A stretch of DNA of 64,000 nucleotides from Aphidius gifuensis (lineage: Eukaryota > Arthropoda > Insecta > Hymenoptera > Braconidae), in assembly GCF_014905175.1 (NCBI RefSeq), contig NC_057788.1, positions 6,448,001-6,512,000 on the forward strand, written 5' to 3'. Every line of letters starts with the position of its first letter. Within the stretch, counting starts at the first letter, position 1. Below the pieces are notes generated by a model. That model ran no database searches. It worked only from the letters and a program-made list of their open reading frames with translations, and had not been told where the DNA came from. Below are positions 13,269 through 26,800 of this stretch, in pieces. Both the position numbers and the translations under genes were made by a program.

Positions 13269-15013
13269 ATGATGAAAATGATTTTTGTTGTTATATTTAT
13301 TATCTTTAATTGTGGTTTATCTTTTGGCAAAAATTCAACTGAGCTTGACACAATTATTTTTGCAAATGTTGTAAGTATTTTTCAAGTCTATTTATTTGTT
13401 TATTAACATTGTTATTATTTATTTTGCATTATAAATTTTTTTAGCTGTTTAGACATGGTGATCGAACTCCATTAGATCCGTATCCAAATGATCCTTATAA
13501 TAATGAGACACTGTGGCCAGTTCCATTTGGTCAACTGACAAATGTAAGATAATAATTGATATGAAAAATATAATTAATTATTTTATAAATGATAGTCGTT
13601 AATCACGTTGAGGTCATTCTAATTTGTTAATGTCTGATAATTATTTTTGTTTAAGTAGATAAAGTGTGAGTAATTAAATTTTTGTTGATAAGGAATGTTT
13701 ATTTTAAAGTGACGTTTAAATAATATTTACTTCCTTTTATTTTTTTTGTTATTTATTCAGCTTGGAAAACATGAACATTTAATGCTTGGACGATGGCTGA
13801 GAAAACGTTACGACCATCTGTTACCAAAACATTACTCATTGTATGATATTTATGTTGAAAGTACTGATGTTGATAGAACACTCATGTCAGCAGAAGCAAA
13901 TTTAGCTGGTCTTTATACTCCAATTGATGATCAAGTATGGGATCCACTAAAATGGATGCCAATACCAGTTCATACTGTACCAGAAAAAAATGATTATATG
14001 TTAGCTGGAAAAAAACATTGTCAGCGTTATAATTATGAAAAGAAAAAATTATTAAAATCTAATGAATTTACAAAATTAATGGAACAAAATAAAAAATTAC
14101 TTGATTATTTAACGCAAATGACTGGTAGAAAAATTAATACGCTTGATCAAGTTGAATATATATACAACACATTATACATTGAGGTAAATTTAATTAATCA
14201 AATAATCAAGTAAAATTATCATTTCTATTTAAAAATAATTAAATTATTAATCATTACAGAGTCTTTATAATTTTACATTGCCTGAATGGACAAAAACCAT
14301 TTATCCAGATGGAATAAAACGACTTGCTGAATTATCATTTGCAATCCCTGCATATAATAAAATTCTTGCACGATTGAAAATAGGTTCGTTTTGTTATAAA
14401 TAAAATGAAAAATTAATTTTATTATATTGTTTGAAATTTTTTAGGAACATTAATTGGACAAATGACTAATAACATGGTATTAAAATCACAAAAAAAACTT
14501 TTACCTGATAGAAAAGTGTGGATATACAGTGCTCATGATGATACACTTGCTAATTTTTTAATGGGATTGAATCTTTTTGATTTCCATTGTCCTCCTTATG
14601 CAGCGACAGTTCTCGTTGAATTGAGAATTAATAAACAAAGTCAGTACAGTGTAACAATATCATATAAAAATTCAACAAATGAACCAACATTTTTGACACT
14701 TCCTGGATGTACATCAAATTGTCCTCTTGATAGATTTGTTGAATTAACAAAAGATCTGGTGCCTGATGATTGGCATGCCGAGTGTAATGAGTCTGCTGGA
14801 CCTGGCGAAAATTTTCGAGGTAAAACATCTTTCAATTTTTCTCAATATTTCAAAGTTTTTTCTTAGAAAATTTAATTTATATTCTATTTTTCAGAAATTA
14901 TCACGTCAGCATATATAATTTCACTCATGGGATTTGTTTTCTCATCGATCATTATATATTTGTATGTTAAAAAACGTTCACATCAGTATTACACTCGTTT
15001 GGGTAAATATTGA
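13269..15013 (+). CDS. Histidine acid phosphatase, type I membrane (lysosomal/venom acid phosphatase family)
   Basis: Hydrolyses phosphomonoesters at acid pH in the lysosome or secretory route. Six exons: 13269-13370, 13445-13543, 13761-14183, 14260-14383, 14445-14819, 14895-15013; 413 aa. A signal peptide is visible (MMKMIFVVIFIIFNCGLSFG). The catalytic motif LFRHGDRTP is at residues 35-43 and the proton-donor motif YSAHDDTLANF is in exon 5. Cysteines in DFHCPPY, LPGCTSNCPL and HAECNES match the disulfide set of the family. The last exon gives a transmembrane helix (SAYIISLMGFVFSSIIIYLY) and a short basic tail with YYTRLGKY, so the enzyme is membrane-anchored like ACP2, unlike the secreted bee-venom form. 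Two ATGs in tandem (13269, 13272) are both usable. Confidence 0.92.
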
Positions 15014-15662
15014 TGATAAAAAAAATTAATGGGCATTTAATTATCCATCAAATGGGCTAGTTTAATTTAAATTAAATGAAAATTTTTCTTTATAAAAACA
15101 TAAAAAGAAATACACTTGGATAAAAAGAAAAATAAAATTATTTATTTTCTAATAAATAACAAAACAAATAGCTTTCAATATAAAATTTTGTCTCAATTAA
15201 ATTTTTTTCAGGATAATAATTTTTTTACAAACAAAATAAGCATAATATTAATTTATAATTCAACAAAATATAGTCATAATATTTACTTAAATTAATCTAC
15301 CTCAAGTGTAATTGATAAAATATATTTTTCATGCATTTTTTGAGGTTTTTCAAACGTGATACAATTATTGATAAACTTGTCAAATTGATGAATCATATTT
15401 TTTGTGAAAATCAAATAAATTATCCAGAAGAAAAAACAAATAATAATTTTTTTTGAATTATTATAAATAAATCATATAAATAAAATAATTTACAACAATA
15501 CTAGTATTATTATTACGAATATTTTTCAACAATTAAAATAAAATATTAATATATTCAACAAAAATATCAGTTTATAAAAAATATATACATCTATTTTTGT
15601 ATTATTATTGTAAAATTTTAATTTCAATTTATTTCCATATTAAAATGATGTAAAGCTGCCTG
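15014..15662. other. Convergent 3' flanks of acid phosphatase (+) and NRAMP (-)
   Basis: About 650 bp of A/T-rich sequence without ORFs. It should contain the 3' UTRs of both converging genes; several AATAAA-like hexamers occur on both strands. Nothing else was recognised. Confidence 0.45.
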
Positions 15663-18600
15663 CTACACTGTCGGATCCCGTGAACCCTGCATTGTCTCTA
15701 AAAATAAAATTAATTTATCATGATATTTATATTGGGATATTTTTATTTTTTTACAAACAAATAATGAAGATTTATAAATATTTAAAAATGATTTAAACAC
15801 AAATAAAATTCTTACCTTTTTTATCACACTTAGTTTTTTGGACTGTCCTTCGCAGGGCCATACTGTTTATTGATTGTGAGTTATGAAATACTGTTAGTTA
15901 CAACTTATAATTCATATTATTATTTAAATCATAAAACAAATAAAATACAACATAAAAACATCACTTGATATTTAAACAATAAGCAAAATGATTTTGTTGT
16001 TTTATAAAATTTATAAAACACAAAAAATTCAATAAGAAAAACTGCATCATTAATGAGGATAAAATAATTATTGTTTTTAATTTTATTTAATTAATAAAAT
16101 TAAATTAATGATTATTCTTTTGAATTGCAGATATTGAAATTATGAATTTTTCATATCAAACACTCACTTTTTTGTTATTAAAGAAACAAATAAATACAGC
16201 ATGAAATGAATTATCATTAATAAATCGTGCAGTTAATTTTTTTTTTTTTTTAAATATATTGACAAATTAAAGTTTGAAATATTAATGTTAAGGTTAAAAA
16301 AAAAAACATAAATAAGTTGTCCATGTATTTGCAAAAAATTAACTACACAATACTTTCTACTACCATTAATTTGTTAGTTGACTATTATTTATTATTTCAT
16401 TATTTAAGTGCTTTTTTTTTATGTTCATGTTGTCAATTTGTTACGAGGTTTTTAATGTAATGCAATTTATTTTTATTTAGGCTCAGGATATACATTAAAA
16501 AATGGCACAGTACATTTGATTTTATACACGGTTTTTTTTAAAAACTAAATATTTATATGTATAAATTTTTCTTTTTTTACATCACTACTAACTTTTAATT
16601 ATAAAATTTTTAATGACTAATTTACAGTTTTTGTTATTTGCGTACACAAAGTACAAATAAAATTTTTTTTTTATATATTATTAATTACACCGCATTTCCC
16701 CTAAGTACTCAGTCAATTCTTTGAATAACTTTTTAAAATTTTGTTATTATTATTGTTTTGTTTTTTTAAATTTTTTTTATACAAATGATGGAATGGTTTT
16801 GTAATTTTTCGATTGCTTATGAAGTTGAACAATGTCTGACATTTTAAAGACAAATGATTTAATTATTGAAAAACCATTACCGACAATTTCCACACCACAA
16901 GCTCTCATGAGTATTAATTTTATAAAATAAAATGAACAGAAATAAGTAGAAGAAAAAGAACAAACAATTGTTTTTTTTTTTTTTTTTTGTTTTGTTAGTA
17001 ATAAATTTTTAAAATAATTTATTTAGTTAAAAATTAATATATTATGTGGCTCGGAATGTCGTGCGCATACTCTTACCTGGAGTAAGCTGCTGGATTTGTC
17101 AATGAAAAATTCATTTCAATTGGTCCACCAATGTATTTTGCAATAATCTAAAAAAATACAAATAAATAGATTAACTACTATTTTAATATTTAAATAATAA
17201 TTACACAAGATACAAGATGATTATTAACTTACTCGATTGTTTGTTAAAAATTGAGCACCCATTGAAATCATCATATGAATTGTAAAATAAATACAAAAAC
17301 CAAGATATATAACTGCAAATATTCCAATTGCAATGTACCAATACCAATTGCTTGAGTCAATACTTTCTTGTACAGTTTGTGTGACAAAATAAATATTTAT
17401 AGCGATAACAATTACTGACAAAACAGTTGAGACAACTCGACTGAATCTAAAAAATATAAATATTATAAATTATTAATAATCAAAGTTTCTAAAAATAGAA
17501 AAAAAAAAACAAAATACTAACACTCCATTTTTAAAATCTCCCATGATAAAAATACTACTTGTAAAAGCAATTGTGGGAATTGTTGCAAATGGTAATTGAA
17601 GAGTCATAACAGCATTAAGAACATCATTTAATTTTGTTAAATCTTCAATGTTTGAATAAAATGCAGTAAAAAATGTTGGCACAATAGCAATAATTCTGGT
17701 AAATAGAACTCTCTTCCATCTGGCCCATTGAAGATTTAAAAATCCTTCCATAGCAAATTGTCCAGCATATGTACCAGTCATTGTTGATGATTGTCCAGCA
17801 GCTAATATTCCAATTGCCCATATAATCATTGCAGCACCACCAAATGTACATCCAAGAAATATACCATTTCTATACAAATTACCCTCAACAAGATCACTAT
17901 TATCAGGAAATACTTCAGTTCCCAAAGTATAATTTGACAATTTACAAATTTCTAAAGCTTCATGATTTGTTTTTCCAAATAAACCATGAGCAAATACAGC
18001 AACAACAAATACATTTATAAAAAATGATATTGTCAATGCAATTGTTGCTTCAGTAAAAAAATACATATTTGCTTCACGTACTTTTTTTGGTTCTCTTCTG
18101 TCAATATCTCTTGACTAAAAAATAAAATAATTATTATCAATATTTGTTTTAAACAAAAAAAAGAAAAATATGTATTACCTTGACAAGAGCACTGTGTAAA
18201 TATAAATTATGAGGCATTATTACTGCACCAATAATTCCAACAGCTTGAAGAAGAGCACTACTGTCACAATTTTCACACATTGGTGTAAACATTCCTTTGA
18301 GTACTTCCCACTGTGGTGGATCTGATTTAACATACTAAAATAAACAAATCATAAATTAATTTATTATATAAATAAATAACTAATTAAATATTTACCTCAT
18401 AACCAAATGTAACAGCCATAATTGTTATTAAAAAACCAAAAAATAATTCCAATTTTCTCAATCCATATTTATCCAAAAATAAAAATGTAAATGTATCAAC
18501 AATTGTTATTAATACACCAACAAATAATGGAATTCTACAATAAAATAAATATTATTATATTTTAACCTTGTTTAAATATTTAAAAAAAAAAAAAGATAAA

Positions 18601-19306
18601 ATTATTTTAACATTGATGTTATCATGATATTATCAGTGAGTAAATGATTACCGTTTATTTGATAAAAGATAGAATGCAATTGCAGTACCAATTACTTCTT
18701 GCATGTCACTACCAATAATTGCAATTTCAATCATAAGCCATAAAAATAATCTTGGTACTTTTTTATATTGACGATAGCACATTTCAGCTAAATGAAGACC
18801 AGTAACAACTCCTAAACGTGCACTTAATCTTTGCATAAAAAGACCAAGAATTGTTGCACTCAATAATACCCATAATAACTAAAATAAATAAATAAAATTT
18901 TAAATAAATAATCGAGTATTTAAATAACAATTTTAACAATAATAAATAACCTTGTATTGAGCAGTAACACCAGATTTTAAATCTGATTCAATATTACCAG
19001 GATCCAAGTATGCTATGGACATTAAAAAACCTGGTCCAGTAAAAGCCCATAGCTTTCTAAAACTAAATCCATGCTAAAAAGAAATTTTAATATTATTATT
19101 AACAATTTTTTTATGATTATTAGCTATTAATTTATTACATTATCTGTTTGTGGAATTATGACTCTTTCACTGGCAAAATACGTTTGACTAGCAAGTGGAT
19201 TTAATGATGAATTTTCATTTAATCTTGGATTATTATTGTAAGATTGATTTGATGGTGAACCAGAAACAACTGTTGCAACTGGCTCATCATTATCATTTTG
19301 ATTCAT
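15663..19306 (-). CDS. Mvl: NRAMP/DMT1 divalent metal transporter (malvolio orthologue)
   Basis: Proton-coupled importer of Mn2+ and Fe2+ in endosomal or plasma membranes. Minus-strand exons: 19306-19139, 19073-18951, 18878-18652, 18534-18396, 18334-18179, 18114-17522, 17446-17233, 17147-17077, 15862-15816, 15697-15663; 590 aa, close to fly Mvl. The polar N-terminal tail is followed by about 12 membrane helices. The metal-binding motifs are present: YLDPGNIES in helix 1 (DPGN at ~80-83) and IMPHNLYLHSALVK in helix 6. The exon-8 donor GTAAGAG overlaps an in-frame TAA (17075-17073), so retention ends the protein at PAAYSR. Splicing instead adds two short exons, ending ETMQGSRDPTV. A 5' UTR intron is likely (donor GTAAGTAAA near 19415, acceptor ATTTTAG near 19335). 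Confidence 0.93.
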
Positions 19307-19419
19307 GATTACTTTTTATATTTTCTCCTCGACCTAAAATAATTTATAAAAAATCATTTAAACAATTTATTATAGGTTATATATTTAATACTTAAAATAA
19401 AAAAATTTACTTACGTAGT

Positions 19420-21960
19420 TTTAAAAAACAATTTTTTTTATTTTGTAATTTTAATTTCAATATAAAATAAAAAATAAAATGTAATTATTTTTTTCGTGTC
19501 ATTGACCTGATCAACATTTTTAAATTGTATTCGATTTTTAAAAAAATAATTCTTTGCTCATACCTAAACTCAAAACAAAATAAAAAAAAAAAGTTCTAAA
19601 TGATACGTAGTTTTGGAGTACAATGAACTGATATTTAAAAAAAAATTTGATATAAATTTATACTTTTCATTAACTCAGATAAGATTGTGATGATGAATCA
19701 AAGATGAGTATCAGTTTAAAAACCAATCACTCCAAAAAAATTTGTTGTAATTGATAAAGACACATGTAACCCAATGATAGTTTATTTTTTTAATTATTTC
19801 TTGACACAAAAATGTGTGTTGTTGAGTGTTAGTCACTACTGGAGTTGGTCAACTGATGCCTGCTGATATTTATGAACCCACCGATGCCACTCTGGCATGT
19901 AATCATCAGTGATCATTAACCACTACAATTACATTATCATGTACACACTGATTGTCTTTATCTCTCTTCTTGTTTTCTCTCTCTGTCTCTCTTGATTTAT
20001 CCAGCTGGCTAAAATAAAATAACCCACTCTCTCTTTCTCTCTCTCTTCACTGATACTAGAGTATTGAAATATTAAATACACACACATGCACTCACTCTTA
20101 AAAAATGCAAGTATGGGTATTTATAAAACGAGTGATTGGACATGTAATTGAAGACAAGAGGTCTTAAACACAACCGGTATATATATACCATCAATATCCC
20201 TTCTTCTTTTATCCACAAATTATATACAAGCAATTTGTCGTTATCTCAAAAATTGAAATTAAAAAAAAATACAATTTTTTATCATTTTTTTTTTTTATTT
20301 ATTTGATTTATTTATTTATTTTTTTTTGTTTTTTTGAATTAAAAATTTATAGAGATAATAACAATTTACATATGTTTTTGTGTAAATTTAAAATAAAAAA
20401 TTTATTATTTATTTGTAGTAAATAATATAGTTATTGGAAAATTAAATTTTTAGGAAAAAACAAATTTGATATCTGTTTGAGTACAAAAGTCAATTATATT
20501 GTATGACTTTACTCACGTTTCATCGTATCTAATCGTGCTTTGTGTCGGATATTAAAATAGCTATATATATTTATTTAATAACCTTGAGGGATAATAATAA
20601 AATTATTAAAATATAAAAATAAAAAAAAAAAATACAAAATTTTATCTATAATAAAAATGAATAGAAGGTTGTAAAACTTCTCAGGGTTTTTATTTATTAA
20701 AAGATTGAATTAAAAAATTAAATAATCATGTTTAAACTACCCCTGGTTTAAATACTCCAGATTTTCGAGGTAATTGGAAAAAAAATCTGGAGCAATTACG
20801 AAGAAAAATCTAAAGAAATTCTACAGAATTCAATAAAAAAAAAAATTTTTTAAAACGTAAATAACAAATTAATTTAACTGATTAAATATTTTATTTTTTT
20901 TTAATTTTGTAATTATTATTTTGAGTAATTATTAATATTTCGTAATAGGGAAATCCTGATGAGTATTTATTTCCAGAAACAAGTTGCTTACAAAGCATTG
21001 ATTCACATGAATGTTTTTTTTTTTTTTTTATTATTATCAGTTATATATTTGTTAGTTTGTGTGATTGCGGAAAATTTTATCATCACTAAAATGAGTAACT
21101 GACAATGTGCATTTAAATGAGTTACTTGTGTGTTGCATATTTATCAAACATTATTTATGATTTTACTAAAATTAATTCTACGGATAATTAAATATAAATG
21201 TTTTAAAAAGCAAAAAAAAAATCTATAAAATAACACTCGATTTATAAAACTGTTTGTCGCAATTATAATAATTTTACAATTTTTTTTTTCTACATCGTAA
21301 AAATGTGAATAAGTTATTGTAAATTTAAGTAAGGAAAAACTACTTGAAAATTTATTTATTTTTTCACATTTTATATCAACTATGATTTATGTTGTTTTTT
21401 TTTTTTTTTTTTCCTTGAATTATTAACAAGGAGATTTTAATTTTTTTCATGTCAATTTTGCATAAAAAGTAATTGTTATTGTTTTTAAGACAAAACATAA
21501 TTAGCGTTAAATTTATGCTGTAAAAAATATTATTAAACACTTTGTATACATATTATATTCATGAAATTTTTTTACAGTGTAATTTGTGAAATAATAATTG
21601 TTGGCAAACCCATTCTTTTTTTTTTTTTATTATTAGTAATAGTTGTTAATCATTATGACTCAAAAATAACTAATTACTTTTGTTAATTTAAAATAGAAAA
21701 AACAATTTTTAATTATCTTAAATTTACATAGAATAACATCACAAAATTACAAACATTTAATAAAAATATTTATATTAATTAATTAATTATACATTATTAA
21801 TTAATTTAATTAACAAATTGAAACAATTTTTTGTGTTTTAATTTAAAATTAAAATTTAGTTTTAAGATTCACAAACTTCCCTTGCCATTTATCATTATAA
21901 TAATTGAAAATTATTATAAATAATTATGATTATTATGAATAATTATTTAAATAATATTAT
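19420..21960. other. Long AT-rich intergenic region, NRAMP to Atrophin
   Basis: About 2.5 kb separating the divergent NRAMP and Atrophin genes. A CT-rich simple-sequence tract (CTCTCTCTGTCTCTC and similar) lies at about 19960-20050, close upstream of NRAMP. The rest is A/T-rich with many homopolymers. I saw no coding sequence, RNA gene or recognisable transposon. Confidence 0.4.
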
Positions 21961-23838
21961 TGTTTTTAATTTGATATTTGCCGCTAGAAGAATAGCTAGC
22001 GCCCCAACATCAACTAACGGTCGCGACACAAACTACCAAAGAAAAACGAAAGAAACGCAGTACAAGATGGCTACGTTTGGGTGTTGTGGCCACTGAATCT
22101 GTGAAAGGTGCCAAAAATATTAAAAATAAGGTGCATATATTCATAATCAAACAATTTAAAATAAACAACCTAGTGTATAACTAAACAATGAAGGATTAAT
22201 TAATTTATTATTGTGCATATGTGGACACGTGTAATTAACAGAAAGGTGTAGCGTTTTTTTTTTTTATTTCTTCTTTTTTTTTTTTTTTTTTATTTTTTCA
22301 TCATTATTTAAAGATTATATATATGAGAAAACAATGCGTGAATAACACATCATTGAAAGACGAGTAATATACGGGTAAGTTGACAAATTTTTTAATTACA
22401 TTATCAAAAGCATGTCAAATAATTTTTAATTATTAAAATATCATTATTTTTTATTTTACCTTTTATTCATCCCCACTCTTTCGCGTATTGACTTTTTTTT
22501 TTTTTTTTTTTAATTTTTTATTCTTTTTTCGCGTTAAATTTATAATAATGAAAAAAAAAAAAAAAAAAAATCATAATAGTAATAATAATAAAATGCAAAG
22601 AAGAAAAAAAAAACAATAAATTTTTTTGGCATTTGTCATAAAAATATTTTGGAGTAAAAAAAAAAAACTCAAAAATAATTTTTTTTAATTTTTTTTCTTG
22701 CTTGGATATATATAAAAAATAAAAAATAATAAAAAAAAAAAAAAAAATACGGCATAACGTTGCATTGCCGCGTTGCCCCCTTCCCTCTTTCCCACCCCCT
22801 TCATTCACCACATACTCAGATGCATCTTGAATTTTATTAGACCCCCCTTCTACCTCCTCAACGCCCCCACCCTCTGTTCACCCCTTTTTTTCTCCTTCTA
22901 TACTTTTTCTTTCCAAATTTTTTTTTTTTATTTTTATTTATTTATTTATTTCGATTTTGGCAATGACTAAATAACAACAACAATAAATAAAAATACTTTC
23001 ATTTTTTTTATTATTTTTTTTTTTTCATATTTTTTTTTATTATTGAATTGAATATAAATTTATTTATTATGTGCATAATAATTGCTTATATTTCTCTGTA
23101 CAAGTAAGAGTATTTTTTAATTTTTATTTTTTTGAGAGGAAAAAAAAAAAAAAAAAAAAAGAAAGATTTGTGGTTTTATGGATGATGTCGCTGGGAGAGA
23201 ATTGTATGTATTTACTTCTTGATGATGGCCATATGTGACGAGGGGTGAAGGGGGAGGGATGTAGGAGGGGGTGGTTTCTATTATACTTTCACCGTGACTA
23301 ATGACCACTTTACAGATTTTTTGTTTTTTCTTTTTTTTTTTTTTAAAAAAAAAGAAAAGTATAATAAAAAAGTTAAAATTAAATATGCATAATAAATATT
23401 TCAATTATGTTGTTATTATACCTTCCTGTTTTTATTATTTAAATTATTTATTTTTAATTTTATATAGAAAAGAAAAAAAAAAAAAAAACAACAAACTTGG
23501 AAGTTGACTTTTTTTTTTTTTTTTTTTTTTTTCTCTTAATTATATGATGAGCATGATAAATATAAATATATATATGATGTATTTTTAATTTATTTTTAAA
23601 TGATTTATCATTTGAAAGAAAATTTTAAATAAAAAAAAAAAAACATTTAAATTGATTGTAAAATTAAAAAATTATTACCCTACGGTTCAGGCGGGATTGA
23701 CTAGGCCAGATAGATCGAGTTAAAGCGTGTTTGATAATAAAAAACCGCAAAATAAAACGAAAAAAAAAATCAACTCAAGATCGAAAACAACCAGTCGATA
23801 CGCTGGAGAAAGACGGCGGAGCTTCGGAGGAGGGGGAG
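21960..23838 (+). promoter_or_regulatory. Probable Atrophin promoter, non-coding first exon and 5' intron
   Basis: A sharp GC-richer patch at 21985-22110 (GCTAGCGCCCC, AACGGTCGCGACAC, CAAGATGGCTACG) stands out from AT-rich surroundings and is a plausible transcription start. A strong donor, ACGG/GTAAGT, lies at 22375, giving a candidate non-coding first exon. The intron then holds homopolymer runs, a C/T-rich stretch (22770-22890) and a G-rich one (23225-23275). Candidate acceptors before the coding exon are TTCAG near 23690 and GACTAG near 23704. The frame upstream of the ATG stays open back to about 23701, so extra N-terminal coding is possible. Inference from composition and splice consensus. 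Confidence 0.45.
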
Positions 23839-26800
23839 ATGTCCGCCGGCACCCAGGGCGAGATTCGGGTCGGTCCATCGCACCAGGTTTGGCAAATATT
23901 CAATTGCAACCAGTCCTCTATCATTATTTATGTTATCTTATTACTCGTACATATGTATTATCATTGTCTTTGTTGTTTTTTTTTTTATTTTTATTTATTC
24001 ATCACACATTTCCATCTTTTTTTTTTTTTTTTCAATCTTTCATTGTTGTTATTAAAAATGTTTTTAAAAAAAATAAAAATCCATCTAATGCATATTAATA
24101 TTTTTGAGTGACTATTGAGGCTTGTTGGAAAATCGATTGGAGGATGTGTTTGAAAAGAAAAAAAAAAAAAAGAAAGGAAAATAAAAAAAAAGGTGCGCTT
24201 GGACTCAAACAAAATAAATGGTAAAAGAAAGAAATAAAAAAAAAAAAAAAAAGAGTTAATTTTGATGTTTGTGCTTGGAGTAAAAAAAAAAAACGGCAAT
24301 GTGGACTCTTGGTCACGGTGAGAGAGACTTTTGGCGGCCTTTTTTTTCCTCTTTAACTTTTTTATTATCTTTTCTTTCTGCCGTACATACTGTAGATTGA
24401 TCGTTGTCCAATCAAGCCCAGTGGTGGTGCTGTCTTGAAACCCTTTTTCATTCAATAATAATTCACAAATAAAAAAAAATAATAATAGTTGATTGTAAAT
24501 AAAATTTGAAAAAAAAAAAAAAAAAGTAATAACATAGTTTAAACGGTATAGAGTAAAAAAAAGTTATTTAAAAACAATAAAATAAAAACATTACTAACAA
24601 CAGCTTCTAACATTTCCTTTGCTAACCGCAATTTCCAAATCCAAATATTCTGGGTACAGGAATTGGTTTCTTGCCAGGCTCGCTTGCCTGACTATCGGCC
24701 GAGTGTTCCATCAACTGAGCTGCTACCAGATCCAGAGTTTTCAAAAGAACGTGAGGAATTAAGATGGATACCGGCAATGTCATTGGATGGACCACTTCTC
24801 ATGTATCTGAGGGCGGCCCGATCAATGGCTGCATTTGCTGGTATGTGTGACGGTGCATCACCAGATGATGGTTGTGCAGCAGCATCAAGAGACGATACAA
24901 CAATCAACGCACTTGATATACTTCACGATTCTGGATATGATTCTGGTAGGGCATTACAAGCCCTTGTTAAATGTCCAGTACCAAAAGGAATCGATAAAAA
25001 ATGGCCAGAAGAAGACACTGTTAGTTTTTTTTTAAAATTATTTTTGACAATAATAATTAATTATTTTTATTATTAATTTATTAATTTTGTATTTTATTTT
25101 AATTCAACAGAAACGCTTTATCAAGGGTTTACGTTCATTTGGTAAAAATTTTTGGCGTATTAAAAAAGAATTATTACCTCATAAAGATACACCTGAACTT
25201 GTTGAATTTTATTATTTGTGGAAAAAAACACCTGCAGCAAATATTAGTCGACCACCAAGACGTCGACGACCAGGTTCATTACGACGTATACGTAATACAA
25301 GAAATTCAAGATCAGGTACACCAAAAGAAGAGCCATCAACACCAAAAGAAACAACATCAACAAATAATACACCAGTCAAAGAAACATCAACATCAGAGCC
25401 TGAAACACCAACTGTTGTTGTTGGCAGTGGTGGTGGTGCTGACAATAGTACTAGTGGTGGTACAACTGGTAACGGTACCAGTGGAAATACTGGATCAGTA
25501 TCAAATAATACAAATACAACAAATAATAATAATAATAACAACAACAGCAACAATAACAATAATAATAGTAACAATAGTAATAATAGTAATAGTAATAGTA
25601 ATAATAACAATAATAATAGTAGTACAAGCAATCCAGGCAGTGGTGGAGGTGGTGGAGGAGGTGGTGAAGCAAGTTCAGTAACAGAAGACGATAATTCAGA
25701 AGAAGATAGTGATTCAAGAGATACAAATACAAATAATTCAGCATTTGAAAGATCTTGTCAGCATTGTTTTTCAACTTCATCAAAAGATTATCAAGTTGCT
25801 GGTAAAGATAGATTATTATTGTGTTCAGAATGTCGTACTCATTTAAAAAAAACTGGAGAATTACCACCAGCAGCACCATATCTATTTCGACCAGTGCCTG
25901 CAGAATCGCCGGAGAGTCCCGGTAGAATGCGAACACGTAATAAAGCTAAAGAAACACCAAGACCATCAAGACCACGTAGAACAGGTGGTACTGATACACC
26001 AGATCAAGATAAACAACAACAAATGCAACAAAATCAACAAACTCCTGACAAAAAGAAAAAAGGTAATAACGCCAAAGTGGAGACTCCAAAAAAGGGCCAA
26101 AAGAGGCCCCAAGCCGATGACAATGAGGAGGATAAGGATACACAAAAACGTAAACGTCCTGATAGTCCAGCTGAGTCATTAACAACTGACTCAAATTCAC
26201 TTATGGATGAACCAGAACGTGATACTGAAATTGATACAAATACAAATAGTACAATACAACAAGTACCACCAATTGTTGATGAAAATGCTGCCTTATCACC
26301 ACCAACTCCTATTCAATCAATACCAACAATGACAACGACAACAACATCATCATTAATAACTTCGTTACCTGCATCATCATCAACAACAACTGCTGCTACT
26401 GCTGCTGTTACTACTGTAACCACATCAGCAACTACAATTTCATCCACAGAAATGACAACAATAATGACAACGTCATCAGCATTGGCAACAACAACAACAG
26501 CAGCAACAGCATCAACAACAAATACACTGACAGTGACAGAGACATCAGTATCAGCGATAACAACACCACCAATAATGACAACAACAACAGCAACAACAAC
26601 ATCATCGTCGTTGTTGTCGTCGTCGTCATCTTTATTAACTACATCGTCAATATTGCCATTGTCAACAGCACCAATAACTACTACGGCATCAATACCAACT
26701 ACAGTAACAACAACAACAAGCATAATGGCAGCATCTATAAAAGAAGAAATTCCTGAATTACCACCGGCTTCAACACCCAATCATAATCATCTTCTTCCAT

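Noticed and set aside
15663..15697. CAGTGT in the last NRAMP exon as an iron-responsive element loop
   Set aside because: The five bases on each side do not pair (TCCGA against AGCAG) and no bulged C is positioned correctly, so there is no IRE hairpin.
22518..24455. Several ORFs on both strands in the Atrophin 5' region
   Set aside because: Products of poly-A/poly-T and C/T-rich tracts. Only the segment starting at 23839 joins in phase to the ELM2 exon.
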